Below, in pieces: positions 16,032-25,418 of a stretch of DNA of 60,373 bases (its first letter is position 1; every line of letters starts with the position of its first letter). The notes below the pieces were generated by a model. The model was not told the origin of the DNA. It did no database searches and worked only from the letters and a program-made list of their open reading frames with translations. The position numbers and the translations under genes were made by a program. The stretch spans positions 1 to 60,373 of the forward strand of contig NZ_LIUF01000008.1 of NCBI RefSeq assembly GCF_001280425.1, read 5' to 3'. Origin of the DNA: Haloarcula rubripromontorii. GTDB lineage: Archaea > Halobacteriota > Halobacteria > Halobacteriales > Haloarculaceae.

Positions 16032-17891
16032 TCAGTCGTGTCGTACCACGGGGTAGTCGAGTCCACGAATCTCGACCGGCCGGACGTTCGGCGCCTTAAT
16101 CACCGCCTGCCCCTGCGAGAACGTCGCAAGATCCTCAGGAGCATACCGACCGGGAATCGGGATGTCCTCTCCTATTTCCTCCTCGAGCTGGAGGTATATG
16201 CGCGTCCGCAACTGTGAGCGAATCTGGTCGTCGATGTCAGTTGGCTCCTGCGTCACCAGCGCGAGGCCGAGGTTGTATTTGCGGCCACGCTTGGCGATTC
16301 TCCGGAACGACTGGACGATCGAGCGGGTTTGCACGGTCGACGTGTCGCCGAGGAACTCGTGGGCTTCGTCAAGACCGAGCAAGAGCGGCGTATCAGCGAC
16401 GTGTGGATCGGGGTCGTCCGTGGCGAGCTTGTTCTCCACGATGTAGGTCAGCAGCGCCATCACAACCAGCCGCATCTCCATGTCTTCGGGGTCGCCGAGG
16501 TGGTTCACCGGGACAATCGTGACGCGACCCGGCTGGAATAACTCGTTCGAGACATCGGTGAGCGACTGGGTGCCCGAGTCGAAAACGTCGGTGAAATAGC
16601 TCTTCTCGACCCGGCGAGTCATCCCCCGCCACATATTCTGGTTGATGTCGTGGCGAGTCTGGAGGCGATCCTCGTTGTCGTCAAGGTAGTCGATGAAGCC
16701 TTCGTACGTGGGCGTCGGATCATCACCGAAGTACGATTCGATGCAATCACGGATAGCCGCACGCGTCGGAGGCTTGGGATCGAACGGCATGATGAGTTCG
16801 GGGTTCGACTGAACAAGGTCAAACGGGATGCCGAACTCGCGGAGATTGTTGATGTCAGGTACCGTTTTCCCATCTACGGCTGGGGCGAACGTCTGGAGAT
16901 CGTGCGATCCGCAAGCCCCTGTGTTAATACCTCCAACTTCGATTCCCTCCTCGTCAAGGCGCTGGCGAACGTCGTCCGGGAGGTCTTCCGGGGCGGGATC
17001 GTCACCGAGGCCACTGTACTCGGCTTCGGGATCAACAATGACCATTCCCAGTAGCCGATCTTCGGTGCCGTCGTCCGCAACGGGGATTTCATAGGTCTGG
17101 TCAGTCGCCAGTTGCCGGTATAGATTCTTGGTGAAATGGGTCTTCCCAGCGTCCGTCGACCCAGTCACGAGCGTGTGCGTATAGATCGCGGGCGTCGACG
17201 CGCTCCCCGTCCCGTCGGGCAGTTGGAAGGCTAGTGGGCTGTCCGGGGGGTGTCGTTCCCCGCCCACAGCAAGGTGGCCGACGAACGGGCCACTGTCGGG
17301 AAGGTTCAGGCCAGTCTGCAGGAACGCGTCTCCGGTGGCTTCGTAGATCTGCGTAAATGGCTTCGGAACGCGGTCGACCGTTGACCGCTCGAGGTCGTCC
17401 TCGTCTATGCCCTCCACAATTGCGATGGGATCGAGTTCGGCGGCCTGCACGTATTGGCGCTCGTCGATTGTCTCGCCATCGATCCCCCTACGGATGTCCG
17501 ACTTATCATCGATGTCTGCGCGCTGTTCGTAGCCGATTTCGATGACCTCGGTGAGGAGTTCAGCGTGAGACTCGTTTTCTCTACCCGGGTACGGGATCTG
17601 GATGTAGTCGCCGAGGCGAAGGGCGTCCCGCGTGTCACTTCGAATGTAGCCGATGATCTCGTGAGCGCCGCGGCGGACGCTGAGCCCCTCGCTGGCAGTG
17701 ACGTGCCCTAGCGGCTCGGTCGTCGCAGTCGTTCGGAGCCCCCGGGTCTGGGGCCTCCCTCCGAATTCGAGGTTGACGGTTCCGTCTTGTCCATCGGTCT
17801 TGTCCGATTCGTTCTCGTCCTCGCCCTCTGCAAGGTCGTTCATTCGGTCGACGAACTGGTCGAAGTCCTCGTCGGTGTCGCTGTCACTCAT
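16032..17891 (-). CDS. herA: HerA-family DNA translocase
   Basis: A 619-aa HerA/FtsK-superfamily hexameric DNA pump. An N-terminal HAS-barrel-like segment (about 65-160) precedes the P-loop GSTDAGKT (244-251). The Walker B is LLLGLDEAHEFLGD, followed by RRIAKRGRKYNLGLALVTQEP with the sensor Gln and arginine finger region. HerA works with NurA in archaeal end resection. The start ATG overlaps the stop of nurA by 4 nt, so the two are co-translated. This copy belongs to the element and is probably a second copy beside a chromosomal one. Confidence 0.93.
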   Translation of the reverse strand: MSDSDTDEDFDQFVDRMNDLAEGEDENESDKTDGQDGTVNLEFGGRPQTRGLRTTATTEPLGHVTASEGLSVRRGAHEIIGYIRSDTRDALRLGDYIQIPYPGRENESHAELLTEVIEIGYEQRADIDDKSDIRRGIDGETIDERQYVQAAELDPIAIVEGIDEDDLERSTVDRVPKPFTQIYEATGDAFLQTGLNLPDSGPFVGHLAVGGERHPPDSPLAFQLPDGTGSASTPAIYTHTLVTGSTDAGKTHFTKNLYRQLATDQTYEIPVADDGTEDRLLGMVIVDPEAEYSGLGDDPAPEDLPDDVRQRLDEEGIEVGGINTGACGSHDLQTFAPAVDGKTVPDINNLREFGIPFDLVQSNPELIMPFDPKPPTRAAIRDCIESYFGDDPTPTYEGFIDYLDDNEDRLQTRHDINQNMWRGMTRRVEKSYFTDVFDSGTQSLTDVSNELFQPGRVTIVPVNHLGDPEDMEMRLVVMALLTYIVENKLATDDPDPHVADTPLLLGLDEAHEFLGDTSTVQTRSIVQSFRRIAKRGRKYNLGLALVTQEPTDIDDQIRSQLRTRIYLQLEEEIGEDIPIPGRYAPEDLATFSQGQAVIKAPNVRPVEIRGLDYPVVRHD

Positions 17892-19258
17892 AGTTTGGTA
17901 GTAGGTTCCGTGCTGTCAGTTGACTGTTCGGTGGAGGAGTCGGTTGCTTCCCGTCCGTTGGATGTCCCCGAGTCATCCGAGGCAACGATGTCTGGCTCTC
18001 TCGCAAGGCTGGGGCCGCCGCCGAAACCCCATCGCCTGTCCGTATTGTAGTCACCGACCTCCTCGGTGCCTCGAATAAGGCTGACGAGGTGGCGGCGGGC
18101 CTCGCGGGAGATTCGTGCCCGGTCGTCGGCCCTCTTCACGGCGAACGGTACGTCTCCGGCCTCCGCGATGTGGGCCAGTGCGAGCTGCTGGAGACGTAGC
18201 CGATCCTCTCTCGAGTCCACCAACATCAGCGGAGCCTCAACGCGGAGGACAATATCGTCGGGTAGCCGAACGAAGAAGAACGCTCGCCGGAAATCCCGTG
18301 GTTCGCGATCCTCCGCCATCTGGAAGCCACCGAGCGGCTCGACATCGTTCCCGTAGACGCGCTGGTTAGAGCGAACGAGCCACGACGTGAACGTCAGGTG
18401 GTCGGGCTCGCTGTCCGCTAGTAGGGACGAGATGAACTGGGAATCGTCATCCCACGGGATACGTGGCGAGTCGTCGAGAGCGTCTGTCTTTGCGGTCAGC
18501 GCAGCCACGACATCATCGGAGCGGAGCGTCTTAGCGAACCCGAGTGTTGGCAGACCTCGGCTGGCTAACGTGTCGATCGCGTCGAGACGAGACTGGATGG
18601 CAGAGGCGGCGACCCCCATTTTCTCGATCTCCTCAAATTCGATCGCGGCGTCCGCACTGCGACTCGTCCGCGTCATATTGACGAACGGGAGCACAGACAT
18701 TGGATAGAGGCTCCCATCGAGGAAGAGGGGGCCGTCAATCACATCCGCTAGTCGCTTGCTGTGCCAGCACTCGGCGGGGACGCGTGCCGAGGCGCCGACC
18801 CATCGGTCGAGTTCGCTCCGGGCGGGCGCCTCCTCAACGGGAACGAGCGTGAGGCTTACGTCGCCGTCAATCAGGTCGACCGGTGAGTCGACATCCTCGA
18901 AATCGGCGTGAACGGCCGCCGTCAGGGTCTCCAGTTCTTCAACGCTCTCATCGCAGTCGCCGAGGGCCCCGCCGCTAGCCACGGCGGCCGAAGCCACCAT
19001 TCCGTTGCGGAATTTCTTGGACGGTACCGTGCTGGCATCGACGCCGTACCAGCAGTCGAAGAGCGCGCCATCGGCGAGTTCCGCCGCCGATTCGCGGTAG
19101 ACGCGTGGGGGCTCAAGGGTATCAATCTCGCCTCCATCACGCGCCATATAGCCGCGGAATAGCTCTCGTGCATTCGGAATGTCGTCGTCTCCATCGGCAT
19201 TCTCGTCGATGAAGCGGAACACCTCTTCAAGCGCGGAGACGGCGTCGTGCGAGACCAT
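17888..19258 (-). CDS. nurA: NurA-domain 5'-3' nuclease
   Basis: A 456-aa protein with the NurA fold. A first acidic motif lies in YGVDASTVPSKKF (Asp about 74), a second region is PLFLDGSLYP, and the C-terminal block RLPDDIVLRVEAPLML … LQQLALAHIAEAGDVP is characteristic of NurA. NurA degrades DNA as a ring loaded on HerA. The gene sits between rad50-like (1 bp gap after its stop) and herA (4-nt overlap). The length is near that of haloarchaeal homologues. Confidence 0.88.
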   Translation of the reverse strand: MVSHDAVSALEEVFRFIDENADGDDDIPNARELFRGYMARDGGEIDTLEPPRVYRESAAELADGALFDCWYGVDASTVPSKKFRNGMVASAAVASGGALGDCDESVEELETLTAAVHADFEDVDSPVDLIDGDVSLTLVPVEEAPARSELDRWVGASARVPAECWHSKRLADVIDGPLFLDGSLYPMSVLPFVNMTRTSRSADAAIEFEEIEKMGVAASAIQSRLDAIDTLASRGLPTLGFAKTLRSDDVVAALTAKTDALDDSPRIPWDDDSQFISSLLADSEPDHLTFTSWLVRSNQRVYGNDVEPLGGFQMAEDREPRDFRRAFFFVRLPDDIVLRVEAPLMLVDSREDRLRLQQLALAHIAEAGDVPFAVKRADDRARISREARRHLVSLIRGTEEVGDYNTDRRWGFGGGPSLAREPDIVASDDSGTSNGREATDSSTEQSTDSTEPTTKL

Positions 19259-19260
19259 GG

Positions 19261-22200
19261 TTAATCATCCCCGGCAGCAGCCCCTTCACTGGGGTCGCTC
19301 GTGTCGTCCTGCTCGACATCAGTCTCGACCGTAGAGGCTCCGTCACCGTCGTCCATCTCGACGTGAATGCGGTGATCGGCATCTTGGATGAGACCCTCAT
19401 AGCGGTCGACGACGAACACCTGCGGCACGTTCCAATCACGGATGCTGTCGACGGCCTCCTCGAGCTGGTCGATATGGGCCTCGTCGAGGTGGTTGGTCGG
19501 TTCGTCGAGAATGAAGGGTGGAAGCCGATCGTCGCGCCCCTCGGCCTGATCGGCAAGGACACGGTAGACACCCGCTCGAAGGGCGATCGTCACAAGGACG
19601 CCCTCGCCGCCGCTGGCTTTGTGCGGGTCGCGTGCGGTGTCTGTTCCGCTGACCAGCCGGAGATTGTAGTCCTCGTCAATGTCGACCGCCTCATACGTGC
19701 TGTTCTGGTAGAGATCGCGGAATACCTTGTTCGTGTGGTGCTTCAGACGGTCGAGAACACGCTTTCGCATCCGCGTCTGTACCTCTTCGTAGGTGTCGGT
19801 AATCGCCTCAAAGTCGCCGAGAAGGGACTGGGCCCACTTGATCTGCTCCTCAAGGCCAGACTTCTGGTCGCGCTTGTCTCGGAGCCGGCCGAGCCGATCC
19901 TCAGCCTTACTTTTGGCTGCCTGCGCGTCGTCCCGCTTCTCCCGGGCGGTCTCGAGTTGGCCATCTAAGTCCTCGATCAGGCTCTCTGCCTGCTGCTCCT
20001 GCTCTCGCAGCTCCTCCATCGTCGTATCGTCGAGTTCCGTCTCCAGCGATTCGATCTCGTCCTCGAGCTGCTGTAGTTCGTCGCGCTTCTCCTCGAGCTG
20101 CTCTTCCTTGTCGTCGCGCCGCGAACGATGCCCTTCACGATCGCTCTCCAGCGTGTCGATTTCGCTGTGAGCGTCACGAGCATCACGGGCGGCGTCGCGG
20201 GCCGACTCCACGGTAGTTAGCTTCTCCTCTGCGTCCTCGAGTTCGTCCTCTGCGTCCTCGACCGCGTCCCGGGCCTCGTCGATTTCGGCCTGCTTATCCT
20301 CGATGTGGGACTCCACCTCTTCGATTTCGTCTTCGACATCCGCCAGCTCATCGCGCGCCGCCTCGAGTTCGCGTTCGGCATCTTCGACCGCCTCGACGGT
20401 GTCCTCGACCGCTGTGATGGCTTCGATTGCCTCTTCGCCATCTTCGATTGCGGCTTCGAGGCGTTCGATGTCATCGGTCAGAGATTCGACGTCTTCCTTC
20501 AGGGCGTCTCGGGAATCGCGCGCCGCCTCGATGTCGGCCTCAAGTTCATCGATCTCGTTCGCGGCGTCGGCTAGTGCTCGGTAGCTGGCCGCCTCGAAGA
20601 GCGCCTCCGCGACCGCTTGGACGCGGGCGAGTCGCTCGTCCGCGGTGTCGAGGTCTTCTCTGGCCACTTCGGCAGTCGACCGAGCGGCGTTCCTCTCGTC
20701 CTCCAGCCGATCTATGTGTTCGCCGTAGTCGTGAGTGGCGCCGATGTCGCCCCCGTCAAGTGGCCACTCGCTATTCGCCAGTGACCGCAGATCCTCGACC
20801 CGTGCCGTCGTACGCCCTACGATCTCACGTGCGTCCGCAAGATCTTCGGCCGCTCCACGGTGGTTGTCGAGAGCGGCTTCTAGCTCGTCCGGGAGACTCC
20901 CGGTGAATACGGTATCGATGTCTTCAGCGGAGACGGAGAATCCGAGTGTGGTCGCTTTCTCGTTGGCTCGGTTGACCGCTGCCTCGAACGCCGCCTCAGG
21001 GTCGTCCACGTCGGCCTCGAGGCTCTGACGGATGTCTTCGTGTCGGTCGCGTGCGTCAGACAGCTCTGTCTCCATCTCGCTGATCTCGTCAGCGAGGCGT
21101 GAACGACGGTCGCGCTTGGTTTCCCGCTCCGATTCGAGATCAGATTTCTCGTCTCGAAGGTCGTTCATCCTGCTGCGGACGGCTGCCTCGTGATCATCAA
21201 TGTCGCCCAGTGGGGCCTCGAGATAGTCACGCAGCAGATCGTCGCGCTCGTCTCGATACTGTTCGAGTTCCTCCTCTGCGTCGTCTAACGCCGATTCGGC
21301 CTCCTTGACGGCGCTGCGAGCGTCCTCTTGCCGATCCTCAGCGTCGTCGAGATCATCTTTGAGGTCGTCAAGTTCGTCCTCTAGTCGGCCGACCGTCTCC
21401 TGCGCGCTATTGAGGGCGCTTCGCTTCTGTTCAGCGTTGCTACTTACTGCGTCATATCTGTCCTCGTAGTGGTCGACCGCCTCGCTGGCCTCTTCAGCGT
21501 CCGTGAGATCAAATTCGTCAATCTCGTCGTCAAGATCGACGATGCGCTCCCGGTGATCGCTGATTTTCGCGTCGCACCGATCGATATTCTCCCCCAACTC
21601 CTCGATCTCCGTTTCGAGGTCGCTGATGGCATTTTTGACGTCGTCGCGGTCGTCGCGCAAGTCATCGAGTTCGGACTTCCGTTGCTGGTGATCGTCGATG
21701 TCGTCCTTGATGTCCCGCAGTCGCTCGCGGGCCTCCTCGATGCCGTCGGACAGTTTTTCCATGCGCCCGTCCAGTTCCTCGACCTCCTCGGCTTTCGCCT
21801 GCATCGTAGCCTTCGGATCGTCTGCCTCGAGTTGGCGGATGTCGTCACGGACAGTCGAGAGACGCGACCGCTTGTCTTCCAACCAGTCCTCGACAGGGCT
21901 GGAAACCTCGTTGATGTCCGCCTCGTACTCATCGGGAGCAGTCAGGCCGAGCAGGTTGTCGAGGATCTCCGCACGCTTCTTCGGGGTGGCCTCGATCAGC
22001 CGGTTCAGTTCCGTCTGCTGGGCGTAGGTGCTGTTGGCGAACGCCTCGTAGTCCATCCCCAGTAGCCGCGTTACTTTCTCCTCGATGTCGGTCGACTTCT
22101 CCGAGTATGTTTCCCCAGTATCGAGGTTAGTCATCTCGGCTTGGGCCCTCGCGCCCCCGTCACTGCGCCGGGAGACGTCGACTGTAATCTGGTACCGAGT

Positions 22201-22446
22201 GTCGCCGACGCTGAAGACGAGTTCGGAAGTAGCACTGTCTGCGCCGTCCTGAATCAGGTCGACGAGTTCGTGCGCACCAATGCGATTCCGGCCGCGGTAG
22301 GGGTACAGTGTCGTGTACAGCGCGCGGGCGATAGTCGACTTACCGGCACCGTTGGGGCCGTAAATCAGCGTTAGTCCTTCACCGAACTCGATTTCCAGTT
22401 CGTCGTAGGATTGGAAATTGGATAGGGTGAGCCGTTCGAACTTCAT
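19261..22446 (-). CDS. rad50: Rad50-like SMC ATPase without zinc hook
   Basis: A 1061-aa SMC-type ATPase. The N-terminal lobe has FQSYDELEIEFGEG and Walker A GPNGAGKS (30-37); AQQTELNRLIEATPKKRAEIL is Rad50-like. A long Glu/Asp/Arg coiled coil spans about 180-880. The C-terminal lobe has ASGGEGVLVTIALRAG (signature) and PFILDEPTNHLDEAH (Walker B and D-loop). The canonical hook CxxC at the middle of the coil is missing: the only Cys seen in the coil is in NIDRCDAKISD, and the expected apex region reads EALFEAASYRALADA. Partner of the adjacent Mre11-like protein (4-nt overlap). Confidence 0.9.
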   Translation of the reverse strand: MKFERLTLSNFQSYDELEIEFGEGLTLIYGPNGAGKSTIARALYTTLYPYRGRNRIGAHELVDLIQDGADSATSELVFSVGDTRYQITVDVSRRSDGGARAQAEMTNLDTGETYSEKSTDIEEKVTRLLGMDYEAFANSTYAQQTELNRLIEATPKKRAEILDNLLGLTAPDEYEADINEVSSPVEDWLEDKRSRLSTVRDDIRQLEADDPKATMQAKAEEVEELDGRMEKLSDGIEEARERLRDIKDDIDDHQQRKSELDDLRDDRDDVKNAISDLETEIEELGENIDRCDAKISDHRERIVDLDDEIDEFDLTDAEEASEAVDHYEDRYDAVSSNAEQKRSALNSAQETVGRLEDELDDLKDDLDDAEDRQEDARSAVKEAESALDDAEEELEQYRDERDDLLRDYLEAPLGDIDDHEAAVRSRMNDLRDEKSDLESERETKRDRRSRLADEISEMETELSDARDRHEDIRQSLEADVDDPEAAFEAAVNRANEKATTLGFSVSAEDIDTVFTGSLPDELEAALDNHRGAAEDLADAREIVGRTTARVEDLRSLANSEWPLDGGDIGATHDYGEHIDRLEDERNAARSTAEVAREDLDTADERLARVQAVAEALFEAASYRALADAANEIDELEADIEAARDSRDALKEDVESLTDDIERLEAAIEDGEEAIEAITAVEDTVEAVEDAERELEAARDELADVEDEIEEVESHIEDKQAEIDEARDAVEDAEDELEDAEEKLTTVESARDAARDARDAHSEIDTLESDREGHRSRRDDKEEQLEEKRDELQQLEDEIESLETELDDTTMEELREQEQQAESLIEDLDGQLETAREKRDDAQAAKSKAEDRLGRLRDKRDQKSGLEEQIKWAQSLLGDFEAITDTYEEVQTRMRKRVLDRLKHHTNKVFRDLYQNSTYEAVDIDEDYNLRLVSGTDTARDPHKASGGEGVLVTIALRAGVYRVLADQAEGRDDRLPPFILDEPTNHLDEAHIDQLEEAVDSIRDWNVPQVFVVDRYEGLIQDADHRIHVEMDDGDGASTVETDVEQDDTSDPSEGAAAGDD

Positions 22447-23648
22447 GCGTCTCCCTCCGTTGAGGTGTCGCCAAATCGCTCGGAAGCCAGTTCGTGGAAT
22501 CGTTCCTTGGCGTTCGCACGCCGCCGCGTATCGGCGAGGTCGGGATCTGCGTTACGCAACATATCTTCAAGTTCGCGAGCCTCCTCGCTGATGTCCAGCT
22601 CGCCGACCGCGTCGTTTAGCTCGGCGTCGACGTCAATCTCGCTCTCGGTGTCGAGGTCACCGAGATCACCCGTGATGGCCTCGACTACCCGTTCGTCGGT
22701 TACGTCAGCATGGACAACATCGCGTGCGTGCAGGTAGTCGAGGATTCCCTGCTTGGTCACGCCGTTCTCGGCACCGCTGACGTCCACGAACACAACCGCA
22801 TCCTCCACGGGCCCCTTCTCCTGTATCTTGCGCTCGACGAGATCGAACGTGTCGGACTCACCGAACTCGATGTCGATCTCGATGAACTCGCGTGTGTCGA
22901 GCAGCAGTCGCTCGCGGTTGATGGGCGAGTCCTCGTCCGGTCGGATGGTGAGTAGATCGACTGACGGCTGCGGCGTGTCACGCGTCGTCCGCTCGGTCGA
23001 TCCCGGGTACCATACGGGGACACCGCGACAGGTGTCGCCCATTCGCTCGTGGCAGTCACCCAGCGCGATGCCGTCGACGTCTGTCCCGAAGCGGTCGAAC
23101 ACGGGGTCGAGGTCGAGGATGTTAGAGGAATCGTGTCCGACTGGATCTATTGGTGGGGAGAACAGCTGGTGCATGGCGACCAGCCGAACTAATCCTTCGT
23201 CGGCTGGCTCGAGCGAGAAGTCGGCGTCCTCCCAGTCTGGGCCCTTGACGGAATCGATACCATACAAAGCGACATCTCCGTTGATCGTTGTCGGCGTATG
23301 CGTGAGGCGAATTGCGTCGCCCGTGAGAACGAACTCGTCCACGAAGTCGGTGTTCCGTCGGAGTTCGTGGTTTCCGACGATGACGTAGAACGGGATGTTC
23401 GCCTTGCGAAGTTCGCGCAGGGCCTCGTGGCACGCGTAAACATCGTCGAAGCTCGTGAGTTGGTCATCGAAGAGATCACCAGTGTGTAACACAGCGTCGA
23501 CCGGCTCGTTGTCATGGTCGGGATGTTCTCCACGAGCGATTTCTAACGTTTGCTCGAACGCGTCGAAGAAGTCCTCCCGTCGCGTCGTGTTCCGGTACTG
23601 CTGATAGCCGATGTGGGTGTCGCTAACGTGAAGGATGCGAGTCGTCAT
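22443..23648 (-). CDS. mre11: Mre11-like nuclease
   Basis: A 401-aa calcineurin-like phosphoesterase. The metal-binding motifs are SDTHIG (Asp10, His12), GDLFDD (Asp58), GNHE (Asn93, His94), VAMHQL (His160) and ALGDCHER (198-200), where the usual GHxH reads GDCH: one metal-ligand His is Asp. The capping region and an acidic, helical C-terminus for Rad50 binding follow. ATG 23648 is preferred over the in-frame GTG 23660 because GGAGGT lies 10 nt upstream of it. First gene of the minus-strand cluster; its promoter region faces the ATPase gene at 23879. Confidence 0.9.
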   Translation of the reverse strand: MTTRILHVSDTHIGYQQYRNTTRREDFFDAFEQTLEIARGEHPDHDNEPVDAVLHTGDLFDDQLTSFDDVYACHEALRELRKANIPFYVIVGNHELRRNTDFVDEFVLTGDAIRLTHTPTTINGDVALYGIDSVKGPDWEDADFSLEPADEGLVRLVAMHQLFSPPIDPVGHDSSNILDLDPVFDRFGTDVDGIALGDCHERMGDTCRGVPVWYPGSTERTTRDTPQPSVDLLTIRPDEDSPINRERLLLDTREFIEIDIEFGESDTFDLVERKIQEKGPVEDAVVFVDVSGAENGVTKQGILDYLHARDVVHADVTDERVVEAITGDLGDLDTESEIDVDAELNDAVGELDISEEARELEDMLRNADPDLADTRRRANAKERFHELASERFGDTSTEGDA

Positions 23649-23660
23649 GGTCGGTGGCAC

Positions 23661-23878
23661 CTCCGTCGCGGAGGATGAAGTCGCATGTCAGACATCTCTA
23701 TCTTCAGCAACTCTTGCCGGTCACTTATATTTATGGTTTAGAACATGAGCTTGCCCCAAAGTCCTACTATTGAGTCAAATTGTGAGCGCAAACGATACGG
23801 AGTGCTTCTCCGGAACGTCGTAGTAACGCTAAAATAGGACACCGAATAGAATATGGCTGTGGGAGTACAAACACGACT
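23661..23878. promoter_or_regulatory. Divergent promoter region between mre11-like and ATPase genes
   Basis: The minus strand holds TAAATATAAG about 80 nt before the mre11-like ATG, which implies a leader of about 55 nt containing GGAGGT. On the plus strand GAATAGAATATGG (about 23844-23856) lies about 27 nt upstream of ATG 23879. This is the only promoter clearly seen for the first five genes of the Argonaute cluster. Confidence 0.6.
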
Positions 23879-25279
23879 ATGCAAAGAACCGATTTCACGC
23901 CAGATTACAGGCAGCTGAATCCATGGTGGGATTCCGGCGATGTCTCCGAAGCAGACCGGTATCACTCCGAACGACGCTCCGATTACAAGTACAAACTAGA
24001 CCGAGTCCGTAACAACCGATTCGTGACTATCGCCGGGGCAGCGGGAAGCGGCAAAACAACGATTCTACACCAGATCGCCCACGATCTTACGATCGAGTAT
24101 GGCGTTTATCCGCAGAACGTCATGTATCTACCACTCGGAGATTCCCGATTCCAAATTGGTAGTGACGTACTGGCCGATGCTGTTGACGAGTTTGCCACAT
24201 ACTACTGGCGGCAAGACACCGATCCCGGAACCGGATACGTATTGATTGACGACGCACATGCGACCGATTCGTGGAGCGAGCAAGTGCGCGATTGTCTCGA
24301 TAAATACGACAATCTCACTATCGCCGTGACGCTGCCAACAGTAGCACGAGCGAACACTGACTCGATTGAAAAACTGAACATCGAGACATCTAGCGATCTC
24401 CTCCTTCCACCGAAGTATTACGACGTCATCACCGAAACCCGCGACATTGAGGTCAACAAGGAAGTAGTCAGGAGTGTCCGCGACGCGTTGGAATCTGCTG
24501 CAGATACCGGAGATGTCACAGGTCTTGAGTCGGCGGTCAATTCAGTACTGGATTCGATCGAATCAGCAAGTACACTGAAGCGCGGTGTGCGGGAGTTCCT
24601 CCAAGGAAGTGGACGCGATGTTACTATCGAGGATGTCCGCAACAATTTGGAGTTGACTGTCTATCGAGATGTCCCCCGCTATCAGCAATTCGACGACCGA
24701 AGCGATCTCTACGCGTTGTGTGCTATTGCAGCGATGTATCCGGGTCAAACGCTTGGTCTGAAAAACTTGAGTGAGATTTTGGACTGTGACCGTCGAACGT
24801 TGCAACGCTATATCGACGTTTTGGAGGACTTCTTCATCCTAACGCCCTCGTATCAATACAAGCACGAGCGTCGACGGAGCGTGCGGCTGTACGTTCGTGA
24901 CCCGGTGCTCATGGGCTCGCTTCTTGACCTTGACTATGACGGACTACTTCCGACAGATGTCGAGCAGAAGTTGATAACCGCAGTGACCTTTGACCACTTG
25001 AAGCGCCTTGGCTTCCGTTTTCACCGAAGTAACGCCCCGGTAGACTTCTGGGAGAGCGGAGATACTGACGTCGACTTCGTTCTGGAAACGGGTGACGGAA
25101 CGCCAATTCCGATAGTTACGCCCGACCCGAGCGGAGATAGAGCAGCAGGAGACCGTATAGAGGCGTTTTGTGAGGAACACGACTGCACGCTTGGAGTAAA
25201 GGTCTCGCGTGACGCCGAACCTGATATTGAAGAAAACATGGCCACGCTTCCGCTCTGGCTATTCCTCTTCATCATCTAA
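23879..25279 (+). CDS. AAA ATPase (AAA_14/DUF4143-like)
   Basis: A 466-aa protein with Walker A GAAGSGKT (53-60), Walker B YVLIDDAH (about 118-125), an arginine-rich sensor region, then a winged-helix segment (LSEILDCDRRTLQRYIDVLEDFFIL) and a C-terminal nuclease-like domain (FWESGDTDVDFVLE, with a DxD/E pattern as in DUF4143). Such proteins are common in archaea, often in mobile regions, with poorly known roles. Transcribed divergently from the Mre11-like gene and upstream of the methyltransferase, on the same strand. It may be a regulator or part of either neighbour system. Confidence 0.8.
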   Translation: MQRTDFTPDYRQLNPWWDSGDVSEADRYHSERRSDYKYKLDRVRNNRFVTIAGAAGSGKTTILHQIAHDLTIEYGVYPQNVMYLPLGDSRFQIGSDVLADAVDEFATYYWRQDTDPGTGYVLIDDAHATDSWSEQVRDCLDKYDNLTIAVTLPTVARANTDSIEKLNIETSSDLLLPPKYYDVITETRDIEVNKEVVRSVRDALESAADTGDVTGLESAVNSVLDSIESASTLKRGVREFLQGSGRDVTIEDVRNNLELTVYRDVPRYQQFDDRSDLYALCAIAAMYPGQTLGLKNLSEILDCDRRTLQRYIDVLEDFFILTPSYQYKHERRRSVRLYVRDPVLMGSLLDLDYDGLLPTDVEQKLITAVTFDHLKRLGFRFHRSNAPVDFWESGDTDVDFVLETGDGTPIPIVTPDPSGDRAAGDRIEAFCEEHDCTLGVKVSRDAEPDIEENMATLPLWLFLFII

Positions 25280-25418
25280 TTTCCTCGAACTTCTATCTCG
25301 AAACTGCACGCTCTTTGAGCAAGCCAACTCCATTGACGTAAGCGAACGACAGGCCCAGATCATAATATCAACTCCGTCTCAAAGCGGTTTTCTGGATTCG
25401 AGAATATCCCTGCCAATA

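Noticed and set aside
20303-20584. Ser/Ala-rich frames opposite the Rad50-like gene
   Set aside because: Typical antisense shadows of an acidic coiled coil.
25209-25418. 70-residue N-terminal extension of the ParB-methyltransferase
   Set aside because: Overlaps the ATPase gene and is Ser-rich; ParB homology begins after ATG 25419.
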